Shown piece after piece: positions 35,088 to 46,217 of a stretch of DNA of 64,000 nt. The stretch spans positions 6,667,501 through 6,731,500 of the forward strand of contig NC_091677.1 in assembly GCF_042453785.1 (NCBI RefSeq). The letters are read 5' to 3'. A model generated the notes under the pieces. The model did no database searches, was not told the DNA's origin, and was given only the letters and a program-made list of their open reading frames with translations. The stretch comes from Malus domestica (Eukaryota > Streptophyta > Magnoliopsida > Rosales > Rosaceae). Numbering within the stretch: position 1 is the first letter of the stretch; every line of letters begins with the position of its first letter. The position numbers and the translations under genes are program-made.

Positions 35088-38000
35088 ATGAATCGATACG
35101 ATTCGAACCCTTTCGCCGACGAGGAGGTCAATCCCTTTGCGGTGAGTTCCATTACAGACCTGCATTACGAGTTTTTGGAATTGGAATTGCTGATATGTTG
35201 AAACTCCTTTGATCAGAGTGCGAAATGTTCAATGCGTTTCCGTTTCTCTTTGGAATTTGATTCCACCGGGAATTGAAATCCGCAATGTAGCTTGTTTTGA
35301 TTATTCGATGATCCGTTTCAGTTCTTAGTTGGTATCGGTTCACTTCCGGTAGATTAGAGTAGTTTAGAACATCGCATGTGTAAAGAAAGTTCCTTTCGTT
35401 TGTAACTTTCCATCTTATTACTTTTTGTTGAATTTGTAGAATGTAGGTGGAGGTGTTGCCCCTGCAAATCCAAGGCTTTCGCCCCTTCCTCCGGAACCCT
35501 ATGATCGCAATGCAACAATTGATATTCCTCTTGACAATTCAAAGGTAGTCAGCATATGGAAGATGTGGAATCACATTGTCAAGGCCTTTTGTTCATCTGT
35601 TATTAACTTATTGTACAAGCAATTAATTGTTTTCTGTTTTTCTTATTATTTTTGTTGCTATAGAGTATACAAGCAAAGGAGAAGGAACTCAAAGCTAAAG
35701 AGGCTGAATTGAAAAAGAGGGAACAGGTAATATCCTACAAACAAATTTCCCAGACCGTTACACGCAATTGTTGCAATGAGAACAGGAATAATCAACCACT
35801 TTCGATTGAATGTTTCGGTGAACAAAATATGCGTTCCAAGTTTTTATTTGGACACCATTAAGCAGTCCTTGCAACATTGATTTGAATGAGAATTTTTATT
35901 CTTTTAAACAAGTTACTCTTCTCCCCGATAAGCTACAAATATGTACATATACATGAGTCAAAATAAGCACACAAGAGGGAGCCTTCACAAAGGTTGCTTA
36001 GGAGTAGTCTCAGCAGTCGGTAGAGCCCCAGAAAGAGAAGGCACCGGAGGGGGATCATTTAGAGCCTCAGTACTAGACAGAACCCTAGAAGGAGGAGGCA
36101 TCAGAGGTTGATCATTTGGAGCTTCATTACGCGGTACAGCCCCAGAAGACGAAGGCAATAAATGCCTTTGGAACAAACCCACAAATCTCTTATGATCAAG
36201 TAAAACCTGACCATCAGTTTCCTTCATCTGGTCAAGCTTCCTCTTCATGTTTGTAGCATAGTCATGTGCGAGCCGGTGCAACTGTTTATTCTCATGCTTG
36301 AGCCCTCTAATCTCCTGTTTGAGACTCATCACTTCAGCCGCCAATGATTCAACTTGGCGGGTTCGAGCAAATAGGCGTTGGGCCATATTAGACACAGAAC
36401 CTGCACACTGAACACTGAGAGCCAGCGAATCCTTAACAGCTAACTCATCAGACCGTTTGGAAAGTAGTCTGTTATCTTTGGGAGTGAGAAGGTTCCTGGC
36501 CACCACCGCAGCGGTCATATCATTCTTCATCACGGAATCCCCAACGGTAAGAGGACCAGTAGGGGAGACGAAGGATGGGCGCCATATGTTGTCTGGAGAA
36601 GGCGGGGCTGCCTCTTCAACAAGGTTCAAGTCAAAACGACGGTCGGAGGGGCCAGACATTTTCAAAGGTGTTGAAGAGAGAAGAGGTCGGACAAATCAAG
36701 ATCTTAGAAGTGCAAGAATGAAGCTTCTACTGGTGGAGATTCAAGTGTGCTTTGGAACTTAATGCCAGCCCCTATAAAAATCTGCACTCGACGAAGCTTC
36801 AGAAATCGAAGAGGCGCCTGCTCAGAAATCGAAGAGGCGTTTGCTTTCTCAAAAGCTGGGCTGCTTAGAGATCACGAGGGTTGATCTCAGAAATCGAAGA
36901 GGCGTTTGCTTTCTCAAAAGTTGGGCTGCTCAAAGACCACGAAGGCCGATCTCAAAAATCGAAGAGGCGCTCGCTTTCTCAAAAGCTGGGCTCCCCAGAG
37001 ACCACGAGGGCCGATCTCAGAAATCGAAGAGGCACCTACTTTTCCAGCCTTTTCCAGCCTTGTCAGCACCTGTCACACGCACACTCAGTTTTGCGGAAAT
37101 TATGGGCATTCTGTCAAAGACTTCTGGGGAAGTAGAAAACATATGAATCTTACTGTTCAATCACCCACTTCCCACACGCAACAATAGCTCATGGGTACCA
37201 CAGATAACTTTGCCAAAGTTCTCTGCCAAAGTTGAGCACGTGAAGCTTGCAGCTCCCACTACATCGCTTTGACCAAGAAGGGTAAAAGAATAGCAAAGAA
37301 ACAACACTAACAAAGTTTAGACCCATAAATTTTGAAGGTCTAGCTACCATATTATTACCCACAAGGGTAAAGGAACAGTACCACTGCTGGATAATTGGAA
37401 AGTCCCTATGTGTCAACCTCTGTGCTTCGTGGCAAGGTAGACTAGCAAACATGCCCAACCTTTACTCACATTCGAGAAAACACTCCCAATAAGATTGCTT
37501 GCTCCAAAATCGAAGAGGCACCGTCCTCCGAATCTCGAGAGCCAGACTCCCAACATGACTACTTTCTTAAAAATCGAAGAGAGGGTAAAGGAACAGTACC
37601 ATTGCTGGATAATTGGAAAGTCCCTGTGTGTCAACCTCTGTGCTTCGTGGCAAGGTAGACTAGCAAACATGCCCAACCTTTACTCACATTCGAGAAAACA
37701 CTCCCAACAAGATTGCTTGCTCCAAAATCGAAGAGGCACCGCCCTCCGAATCTCGAGAGCCAGACTCCCAACATGATTACTTTCTCAAAAATCGAAGAGA
37801 CACTGCTCCCCGAATCTCGAGAGCCAGACCCCCAGCATGATTGCTTTCTCAAAAATCGATGAGGCATCGTTATCCGAATTAATCGAAGAGGCGCTCGCTT
37901 TCTCAAAAGCTGGGCTGCTCAGAGACCACGAGGGCCGATCTCAGAAATCGAAGAGGCACCTACTTTTCTAGCCTTGTCAGCACCTGTCACACGCACACTC

Positions 38001-41000
38001 AGCTTTGCAGAAATTATGGGCATTCTGTCGAAGACTTCTGGTGAAGTAGAAAGCACATGAATCTTACTGTTCAATCACCCACTTCCCACACGCAACAATA
38101 GCTCATGGGTACCACAAATAACTTTGCCAAAGTTCTCTGCCAAAGTTGAGCACGTGAAGCTTGCAGCTCCCACTACATCGCTCTGACCAAGAAAGGTAAA
38201 AGAATAGCAAAGAAACAGCAAAGAAACAGCACTAACAAAAGTTTAGACACATAAATTTTGAAGGTCTAGCTACCATATTATTACCCACAACTGTAAAGGA
38301 ACAGTACCACTGCTGGATAATTGGAAAGTCCCTGTGTGTCAACCTCTGTGCTTCGTGGCAAGGTAGACTAGCAAACATGCCCAACCTTTACTCACATTCG
38401 AGAAAACACTCCCAATAAGATTGCTTGCTCCAAAATCGAAGAGGCACCGTCCTCCGAATCTCGAGAGCCAGACTCCCAACATGACTACTTTCTCAAAATC
38501 GAAGAGAGGGTAAAGGAACAGTACCATTGCTGGATAATTGGAAAGTCCCTGTGTGTCAACCTTTGTGCTTCGTGGCAAGGTAGACTAGCAAACATGCCCA
38601 ACCTTTACTCACATTCGAGACAACACTCCCAACAAGATTGCTTGCTCCAAAATCGAAGAGGCACCGCCCTCTGAATCTCGAGAGCCAGACTCCCAACATG
38701 ATTACTTCCTCAAAAATCGAAGAGACTGCTCTCCGAATCTCGAGAGTCATACCCCCAGCATGATTGCTTTCTCAAAAATCGAAGAGGCATCGTTATCCGA
38801 ATCTCGAGAGCCAGATACCACAGACCACTTTTTCAAAGTGCTCTGACAGAGTTAAAACATGTGAAACTGGCAGCTCCCACTACCGTGCTATGACCAAGCA
38901 GGGTAAAGGAATAGCATTACTACTTGTTGTTAGGGAGACTCCTATATATGTCGACCTCCATCCCCAACGGACAGGCAGACCTGCAAAAATGCTCAACCCT
39001 TCATCATATCTGAGAGGGCACTCCCAACGAAGCCTTTCGAAATATTCAGCTTTCTTTCCCCCCGATAATACCTCTGCAAACAAGCTATACTAGAGCAAGA
39101 ATATCTCATATCATCAGGGTTAAAAGCAAGAGTATCCCATATCATGCTTTTTCCCTGTCTTTTCTTTTGGCCTTGTTTTTACCTGCAAGACAAGGAGAAA
39201 GAGAGCAATCAGTCAGCACTTGGAATCAAGCTTCCAGCCAGGAACTGACTGCCTGGAACCCCTTACCTGATTACTTACCTGGCATTGCTCTCGAGTACTC
39301 ATCTTCAACATCTTATGTTTCCAGGGAAGATTCCGCATCTGCTTGAGGAACAGATAGGGCAAGTGCGAAGGATACAAGGAAGCATGTGGAGACAAGCGTA
39401 ACAGCACACGTGCCGATACATTCATTACTCTGTCAAAAGCAAAAGTATCCCATATCAGCAGGGTGGAACGTACTCTAGATTTGATGGACTTGTTTTGACC
39501 CTCAAATTCTTCAGTCGGCCTTATACTCTGGAGGAAACCAGAAAACCCTCCAGCTCAGTTCAAGAATAAGCCTGTGGAAAGTTACTTCTTCAAAAGCAAA
39601 AGTATCTCATATCATCTCTTCTCATTTTTCTTCTCTTTATCCTTCATGCTGCTGCAAGATGGGGAGAAGGTGAACAATCAGTCGGAGCTCTGATTGCTTA
39701 CCTTGTCTGTCACCTCTTTCAGCAGACCCCCTAGCTCGGCGACTTGGGGGACTCCTACTACATGGTTTGTATCGCGCTTGACCAAGCCTGAAACTACAAG
39801 TAAGCTTCAAGTGAAATTGATACATTACCTTGTGCATCTCCACCAGTTAAAGATACCACCCCTGGATGGAGGAAGAGTACTTCCAGAGAAGATGCCACAT
39901 CTACCTATGAGACAGATAAGGCAAGTCAAGACGACACCACACTCCGATACTTAGAAGTTTCGTGATTACAAGATCATTCTCCCACAATATTTCCTAATGT
40001 CATTTGTACTAAATCATTCACTTGTACTCACTAAATGAGAGCTTGAACATATGTACTTGTGTAAACCCTTCACAATTAATGAGAACTCTTCTATTCCGTG
40101 GACGTAGCCAATCTGGGTGAACCACGTACATCTTGTGTTTGCTTTCCTATCTCTATCCATTTATATACTTATCCACACTAATGACCGAAGCAATCTAGCG
40201 AAGATCACAAAAAGCGATCGTTTTCGCTACCTAGGATCTATCTTGCAAGAGAACGGAGAATTAGATGGAGATCTCAACCATAGAATACGAGCTGGATGGA
40301 AAGAGTGCATCCGGCGTGTTGTGTGACCGTCGTAGGCCACTGAAGCTCAAGGGAAAATTTTATAGGACGGCAATAAGGCTAGCGATGTTGTATGGCACAG
40401 AATGTTGGGTGGTGAAGCATCAACACGTACACAAAATGGGTGTAGCGGAGATGAGGATGCTTCGTGGGATGTGTGGGCACACGAGAAAGGATAAGATTGG
40501 GAATGAGGATATCCGAGGTAAAGTAGGAGTAGCCGAAATTGTAGGAAATATGAGAGAAAATCGGCTCCGGTGATTTTGAACATGTGCAAAGAAGGCCGAC
40601 TGACGCTCCGGTTCGAAGATGTGACTACGGGACAGAGGTTCAGGGCCGAAGGGGTAGAGGAAGACCTAGGACAACTTTGGAAGAGACTCTAAGAAAAGAC
40701 TTAGAGTACTTGGATCTAACGGAGGACATGACACAAAACCGAGCGCAATGGCGTTCTAGGATTCATATAGCCGACCCCACTTAGTGGGAAAAGGCTTTGT
40801 TGTTGTTGTTGTAAACAAGTTACTCTTCTATTTAGTAAGTGGAGTTTACGGTTTTATTGTCCTTTTCCAGGAACTAAAGCGCAAAGAAGATGCCATAAAA
40901 CAAGGTTCATCCCTTTTCTGATATGTGCTTGTGAAAAACTATGACACCCAAGTCCAAATTTGTGATTTCCCTTGTTTTGTTCTGCAGCTGGAGTTGTTAT

Positions 41001-43085
41001 AGAGGAGAAGAACTGGCCTCCATTTTTCCCCATCATCCATCATGACATTGCAAATGAAATACCAATCCATCTACAGAGGATCCAGTATGTTGCGTTCACA
41101 ACATATTTGGGTAGGTTAAGTTTTATTTAATTTCTTTGTGATCGTTCACACAGGTGCCTCAGTTTCCAGATGATATTTGATTGCAGATTTTTCGGTGATC
41201 GCTTTTTTTTTGTTGTTGTATGTACTTTTGTAGTTTGAGTTTAAAACTGCTTACAAAAGTTATAACATTTCCAGAAAAAGGGATCTAGAAGCAATATAGA
41301 TCGCATGATTTGTTCAAATTTACTCATTATAATTCTCAGAGTTGGGTTTTGCTTTTGCATTATTCGGTTGGGTCGAGGCAATCTTGTTGAACTTTTTATA
41401 TCGTACCTGTTTTGGTACCAAAAGATCTTCTAACTACTACAACAACAACAACAACAAAGCCTTTTCCCAACAAAAAAAGATCTTCTAACTACTAAATGAA
41501 AAAATTCTGTAGTTGTTTAAGTTGACTAAGTTTATGGCACTGTTCAGGTTTGATTGTGTGTCTCCTGTGGAATATTCTGGCAGTTACCGTAGCCTGGATC
41601 CAAGGAGAAGGTTTGATCTGCGACTTAGTGTAGACCTATTAACCATTATAAATAAACTCATAATTTAGTCTGAATTTGTATCCTCTTGCAGGTGTAATAA
41701 TTTGGCTTCTGGCCATAATCTACTTACTAGCAACTGTTCCTGTAGCCTATTTCGTCTGGTATCGCCCTCTTTATCGTGCTATGAGGTACTTACGATTCCA
41801 TGGATATGACCTTGTTGTGTATTACTATGCCAAAACTGTATATGAGGCTCAAGGCCTATGCATTTAATGATTGTGCACTTCTCGGTTATCTGTCAGACAT
41901 ATCTTTTATCTTATACTTTTTTTCTTCCTGTTATTTGTTCATCCTAACATATTAGGTCTCATAGTTGTAATTGTGTACCATCTATTACAGGACTGATAGT
42001 GCTCTGAGTTTTGCTGGGTTTTTCTTGTCTTATCTGGTGAGTTTTGTTCTTACTGCAGTTATATTTTCTGCTTTCAAGATGTGAAAATTAGCTCGCTTTT
42101 GTGCCCTGATTTTCTTTTTGCAGCTTCATATTGCGTTTTGCATTTACGCTGCAATTGCTCCTCCAATCTTCTTAAAAGGGAAATCTATCACGTAAGTTTT
42201 CTTTACTGTGCAGTCTACAAGGTTTACTAATCGCTCAGTTACATTCATTCTTTCGTTTAGGGAGGAACGAGGCAGAAATGAAAAATGAATAAGGGATGCA
42301 TCATTCAAAATCATAGTTTTCAGCTTAACATTGCATTAGTGGATAATTTGCATCCATATGTGGGCTACTCCTATAATTATGATTTCGTGCAGACCTTGTT
42401 AGCTAAACTTTTCTCCCAATATTTGGCATCTTGTAGTCGTATTCTATTTCTGCAATGAAGAAATGTATATTAATCGTATTTCCTCTTGAATACTGTTTTC
42501 TTTCTGCTCTGAAGCTCATTTTTTTCTGTGGTGTGATCATGTTGACAGGGGTATTTTGCCTGCAATACAACTGATGAGTTACAACGTTTCGGTTGGGGTA
42601 AGTTTCAGGCTTTCAGTATTACATGTTGGCTTCCATATTGTCCTTAAGTAATTGCAAGCGGCAGACAACTTTGGTTGTCAGCTACACAGCAATCTAGCAG
42701 TGTTAGTGACAAGAATTTTTCAGTTCAATCGAAAAACTTGGAACTGTTGGATTGCTCCGTCAGTGGTTTGATCTTGAAGTTTTCTCTTGAGTTGATGACG
42801 CGGTAAAGACTCAGACTTTGTTTCTTCATTTCAGATACTCTACTTCATTGGATTTGCATTGTACGTCTTGGAAACGCTTCTCAGCATTTGGGTTATTCAG
42901 GTTCGACGATTAACAAACTTGCGTTCTTCTCTTGCCCTTGACTCTGCGTTTCTTCCCCCTCTTCGGAGAAACTGACTCTTTGTGCGTCGTATTTGCAGCA
43001 AGTATACACGTATTTCCGAGGCAGCGGAAAGGCAGAAGAGGCGAAGCGGGAGGCTGCACGAACCACCATGATGGCAGCAATATGA
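35088..43085 (+). CDS. SCAMP: Secretory carrier-associated membrane protein (SCAMP)
   Basis: Twelve exons: 35088-35141, 35440-35544, 35664-35726, 40871-40904, 40988-41110, 41548-41610, 41692-41785, 41991-42036, 42124-42191, 42549-42597, 42835-42900 and 42999-43085. All have GT-AG borders and consistent phases, giving 283 residues, the usual plant SCAMP length. Two NPF motifs at residues 7-9 and 15-17 bind EH-domain endocytic proteins. Residues ~53-85 are a coiled coil ([22 protein letters not shown]). Then come the amphipathic [13 protein letters not shown] segment, four transmembrane helices, and the conserved cytosolic loop [13 protein letters not shown] between helices 2 and 3. The C-tail is short and basic. 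SCAMPs cycle between trans-Golgi/early endosome and plasma membrane. Intron 3 is 5.1 kb because of a composite retroelement; the flanking splice sites are untouched. Confidence 0.95.
35985..36659 (-). CDS. Antisense ORF of composite retroelement, coiled-coil protein
   Basis: Open frame of 224 residues starting [18 protein letters not shown], on the strand opposite to the RTE tail. A central region ([20 protein letters not shown]...[20 protein letters not shown]) has heptad spacing and should form a coiled coil. The C-terminal third has repeated (S/P)S(G/R)(A/V)(L/V)-type 20-residue units ([40 protein letters not shown]). No enzyme motif is seen. Similar predicted proteins occur in Rosaceae annotations as 'hypothetical' by my recall. 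It is intact here but has stops in the sister copy (49564-50238). It may be a retroelement gene or a captured host fragment. Confidence 0.55.
   Translation of the reverse strand: MSGPSDRRFDLNLVEEAAPPSPDNIWRPSFVSPTGPLTVGDSVMKNDMTAAVVARNLLTPKDNRLLSKRSDELAVKDSLALSVQCAGSVSNMAQRLFARTRQVESLAAEVMSLKQEIRGLKHENKQLHRLAHDYATNMKRKLDQMKETDGQVLLDHKRFVGLFQRHLLPSSSGAVPRNEAPNDQPLMPPPSRVLSSTEALNDPPPVPSLSGALPTAETTPKQPL
36780..38850. repeat. Nested tandem arrays inside composite element copy 1
   Basis: Three scales are visible. First, ~65-bp units built on AATCGAAGAGGCG...GCTTTCTCAAAAGCTGGGCT, four copies at 36808-37040. Second, ~60-bp units with CCGAATCTCGAGAGCCAGA around 37500-37880 and 38440-38830. Third, a ~920-bp block starting GGCACCTACTTTTC at ~37031 repeated at ~37951. 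A ~210-bp unit with GGAACAGTACCA(C/T)TGCTGG recurs at ~37380, 37590, 38295 and 38515. Copy 2 has the 920-bp block only once. Open frames here simply reflect the periodicity. Confidence 0.85.
40211..40810 (+). pseudogene. RTE LINE 3' end (C-terminal RT region), truncated
   Basis: Encodes [20 protein letters not shown], then with frame changes [43 protein letters not shown] and [22 protein letters not shown]...RIHIADPT. This is the C-terminal domain after the RT of plant RTE-clade LINEs. A frameshift near 40300 and a stop near 40574 break it. It ends in (TTG)n at 40798-40810. Confidence 0.85.
41440..41474 (-). mobile_element. 35-bp RTE insertion in SCAMP intron 5
   Basis: The 20-bp repeat AAAAGATCTTCTAACTACTA occurs at 41420-41439 and 41475-41494. 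Between them the minus strand reads TTGTTGGGAAAAGGCTTTG followed by TTG repeats, the same 3' terminus as the RTE tails at 40810 and 53608. It is a fully 5'-truncated RTE copy carrying only the terminal ~25 bp and the TTG tail. Confidence 0.85.
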
Positions 43086-43834
43086 AGTGGTCAAAATCTA
43101 TGGACTTCGGATAGTAACTTGTTAGGAATTATTTTATTGTCGGTCGATGGTTTCTTCACGAACCAGAGGATTTTCGGGATAGTAGAACGCAACTTGTTAG
43201 GCTGTGCAGTCAGATGGATGTTGCTCTTTGGTTTCTTCGTGTGTAGTTCTTGTCTCTACAGCTTTGAATCTGCTACAACTTCAGTTTCTGTATTCATTTA
43301 TAAAGAACTGAAACCTATAACTTGTTCGGTAACTGTTTTCGCTTTCAGCTTAGAAATTATTTTGAAAGTTATTTGATGAACGTTTTTAGTTTTTGTTTTA
43401 TGTTTAACTTGGAAACGAAATTTTTCTTGAGATCAAATTGTGAATTTTGTGGTCAAAATACGTGACATAAAGTTCGTGATATAAAATAAATGTACTTACA
43501 TTTTAGTTTCAAATGCTTCTTGACAATCAAAAGCGCTTCAGACTCTAACTGAAAAGAAAACAAAAAAACTTATAAGTGTTTCTACTTCATAAAAGTACTT
43601 CTGGAAGAAGCAGATGACAAATGCATTTTAAGAAAGCACTTTTTTTAAGCTGCAATTGAAAATTCAATATAAAGTTTCAAAATATCTGGTCGGTTTTGGC
43701 CCTGAGGCTCATCTTGGTCCTACACGTGAGGAACAACTTCCAGGGGCTGCAGCAGGAAAACCCCTAATAAAACCCTCTGAGCTGGAAAAACCGGCGAGCC
43801 CCCACCGCCGAAGAGTCCGAGTAGAAAGCAGGCA
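43086..43834. other. SCAMP 3' UTR and PPR 5' flank
   Basis: The first ~300 bp is the likely SCAMP 3' UTR. 43500-43650 holds an AGCGCTT/AAGTGCTTT-type short repeat seen also near 55600. No other gene is visible. Confidence 0.45.
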
Positions 43835-46217
43835 ATGATGCTTCACAGCCAGAGTTACAGCTCCATGGAATTAGGGCAAGAAAGTTTCCAGAGCTCAATT
43901 CACCGTCGCCGCACTTTTTCACCAAGTAAGCTTCGAAACCCCCATCAATGTCCTTTCAGAGCTAGGGCTTTTCTAGAATTTAACTTACCCAATTCTCCGA
44001 ATTTCGAAAAGATTGTGAATTCACGAGCTCAGATACAGAATTTGAGAGGTTCTAGGGTTTTTGTAGGGTTTAAGATTCAGTGTCATTCGAAATCTTCGGT
44101 TTTGCCCACGAAGGTTTCTTCGATTAACGGTAAGAAGAAGGGGTATGGAGGCGTGTTGTCTTCGATTTTGCGGTCTATAGAGTCCGAAAATGATGTTGAA
44201 AAGACCCTTAATTCGTTAGGTGAAAATTTGAATCCGAAAGAACAGACTGTTATTCTCAAGGAACAAAAAAGCTGGGAAAGGGTTCTGCGTGTTTTCGAGT
44301 GGTTCAAGGCACAGAAGGAGTATGTTCCTAATGTAATACACTATAATGTGGTGCTTCGGAAATTGGGTAGGGCTCAGAAGTGGGATGAATTGAGGCTTTG
44401 TTGGATTGAAATGGCGAAAAGGGGTGTTCTGCCAACAAACAACACGTATGCAATGCTCGTTGATGTGTATGGGAAAGCCGGCCATGTGAAGGAAGCGCTT
44501 TTGTGGATTAAGCACATGAAACTGAGGGGAATGTTTCCGGATGATGTTACAATGAATACAGTTATTCGGGCCTTGAAGCATGCAGGAGAGTTTGATAGGG
44601 CTGATAAGTTTTATAAGGATTGGTGCACCGGGAAGATTGAGCTCGATGAACTAGATTTGAATTCAATGGGTGACTGTGAATAGTTATGGCTCAGAGCCTA
44701 TTAGTTTTAAGCATTTCTTGTCCACTGAACTTTTCAAGACAGGTGGGAGAATTCCCACATCAAAGGTTACGACCTCATTGGATACACAGAACTCTGTTCA
44801 AAAACCACGACAGGCATCTACATATAATGCTTTGATTGATTTGTACGGGAAGGCAGGGCGTCTGGATGATGCAGCTAATGTGTTTGGAGAAATGATGAAA
44901 TCTGGGGTCCCAATGGATGTCTTAACTTTCAACACTATGATCTTTACTTGTGGAAGTAATGGGCATTTGTCGGAAGCAGAAACTTTGCTTAGCAAGATGG
45001 AAGAAAGGGGAATTTCTCCTGACACAAGAACTTGTAACATTTTTCTATCTCTGTATGCTGATATGGGGAACATTGATGCTGCTCTGAACTGTTATAGGAA
45101 GATCAGAGAGGTGGGTCTTTCCCCGGATGTTGTCTCTCACAGGACTATTCTTCACATGTTATGTGAGAGAAACATGGTCCGAGAAGTGGAGACTGTGATT
45201 CAGGATATGGAGAAATCTGGTGTGCGTGTCAATGAGCATTCTGTTCCTGGTGTCATCAAGATGTATATTGCTGAAGGAAAGCTTGATCGGGCTAAGTTGT
45301 TTTACAAGAAATGCCAGTTGAATGGTGAGTTATCATCAAAGACATGTGCAGCAATTATAGATGCTTATGCTGAAAAGGGATTTTGGACTAAAGCTGAGGC
45401 GGTATTCTATAGGAAGAAAGACTTGGTAAGACAAAAGAAGGATGTTATGGAGTATAATGTCATGATCAAAGCTTCTGGTAAGGCAAAGCTTTATGATAAA
45501 GCTTTTTAACTCTTCAAGGGCATGAGAAATCATGGGACTTGGCCCGATAACTGCACATATAATTCTCTCATTCAAATGTTCTCAGGAGGTGATTTAGTGG
45601 ACCAGGCAAGGGATGTTTTAACTGAAATGCGGGAAATGGGTTTTAAGCCACACTCTCTAGCCTTCTCTGCTCTTATTGGATGCTGTGCTCGCCTTGGCCA
45701 GCTTTCTGATGCAATTGATGTGTACCAAGACTTGGTCAATTCGGGAGTAAAACCAAATGAATTTGTATATGGTTCTTTGATCAACGGATTTGTAGAAAAT
45801 GGCAGAGTTGAAGAAGCATTGAAGTATTTTCGTCACATGGAAGAATCTGGGATTTCTGCAAATCAAATAGTTCTTTCATCCCTCCTAAAGGCATATGGTA
45901 AGGTGGACTCCCTTGACGGAGCGAAAGTACTCTATGAGAGAATGAAAGATCTAGAGGGTGCCCGAGATATTGTTGCATCTAACAGCATGATTGATCTTTA
46001 TGCAGACCGTGGGATGGTGTCTGAAGCCGAATTGATTTTTGAAAAACTGAGAGCCAAGGGTTGGGCAAATGAGATAACATATGCGACCATGATATATCTT
46101 TACAAGAGTATGGGCATGCTTGATGAAGCCATTGATATAGCAGAGGAAATGAAACTGTCAGGTCTGGTGAGGGACTGCGGTTCATTTAACAAGGTAATGT
46201 CATGTTATGCCATTAAC

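Larger units (their letters stand above)
35923..40810 (+). mobile_element. Composite retroelement copy 1: LARD-like body plus RTE tail, in SCAMP intron
   Basis: Bracketed by the perfect 17-bp direct repeat AAACAAGTTACTCTTCT (35906-35922 and 40811-40827). The 3' end is an RTE LINE tail closing CCCACTTAGTGGGAAAAGGC then (TTG)n. The 5' ~4.3 kb is different material: a minus-strand ORF, arrays of AATCGAAGAGGC repeats, and a stretch that looks like the R-U5 part of an LTR (AATTAATGAGAACTC, CGTGGACGTAGCCAAT). The LINE-style duplication surrounds the whole, so the fusion was inserted as one unit. The sister copy at 49304-53608 has the same order but 190 bp more at the 5' end. In that copy the LTR ends GTGCATCAACA and the RTE tail is longer. 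Copy 1 is therefore 5'-truncated and internally deleted at ~40210. Confidence 0.85.

Noticed and set aside
36841..37187. Three overlapping ORFs with repeating RNRRG/LKSWA peptides
   Set aside because: All three frames stay open because the 65-bp repeat lacks stops in each frame; no start context or homology.
37189..38750. Set of minus-strand ORFs sharing [16 protein letters not shown] and [12 protein letters not shown] peptides
   Set aside because: Products of the 210-bp tandem repeat of the composite element, not a gene family.
36780..38850. Regularly spaced repeats resembling a CRISPR array
   Set aside because: Units are contiguous with degenerate 'spacers' that are themselves repeats, lie inside a retroelement, and the host is a plant nucleus.
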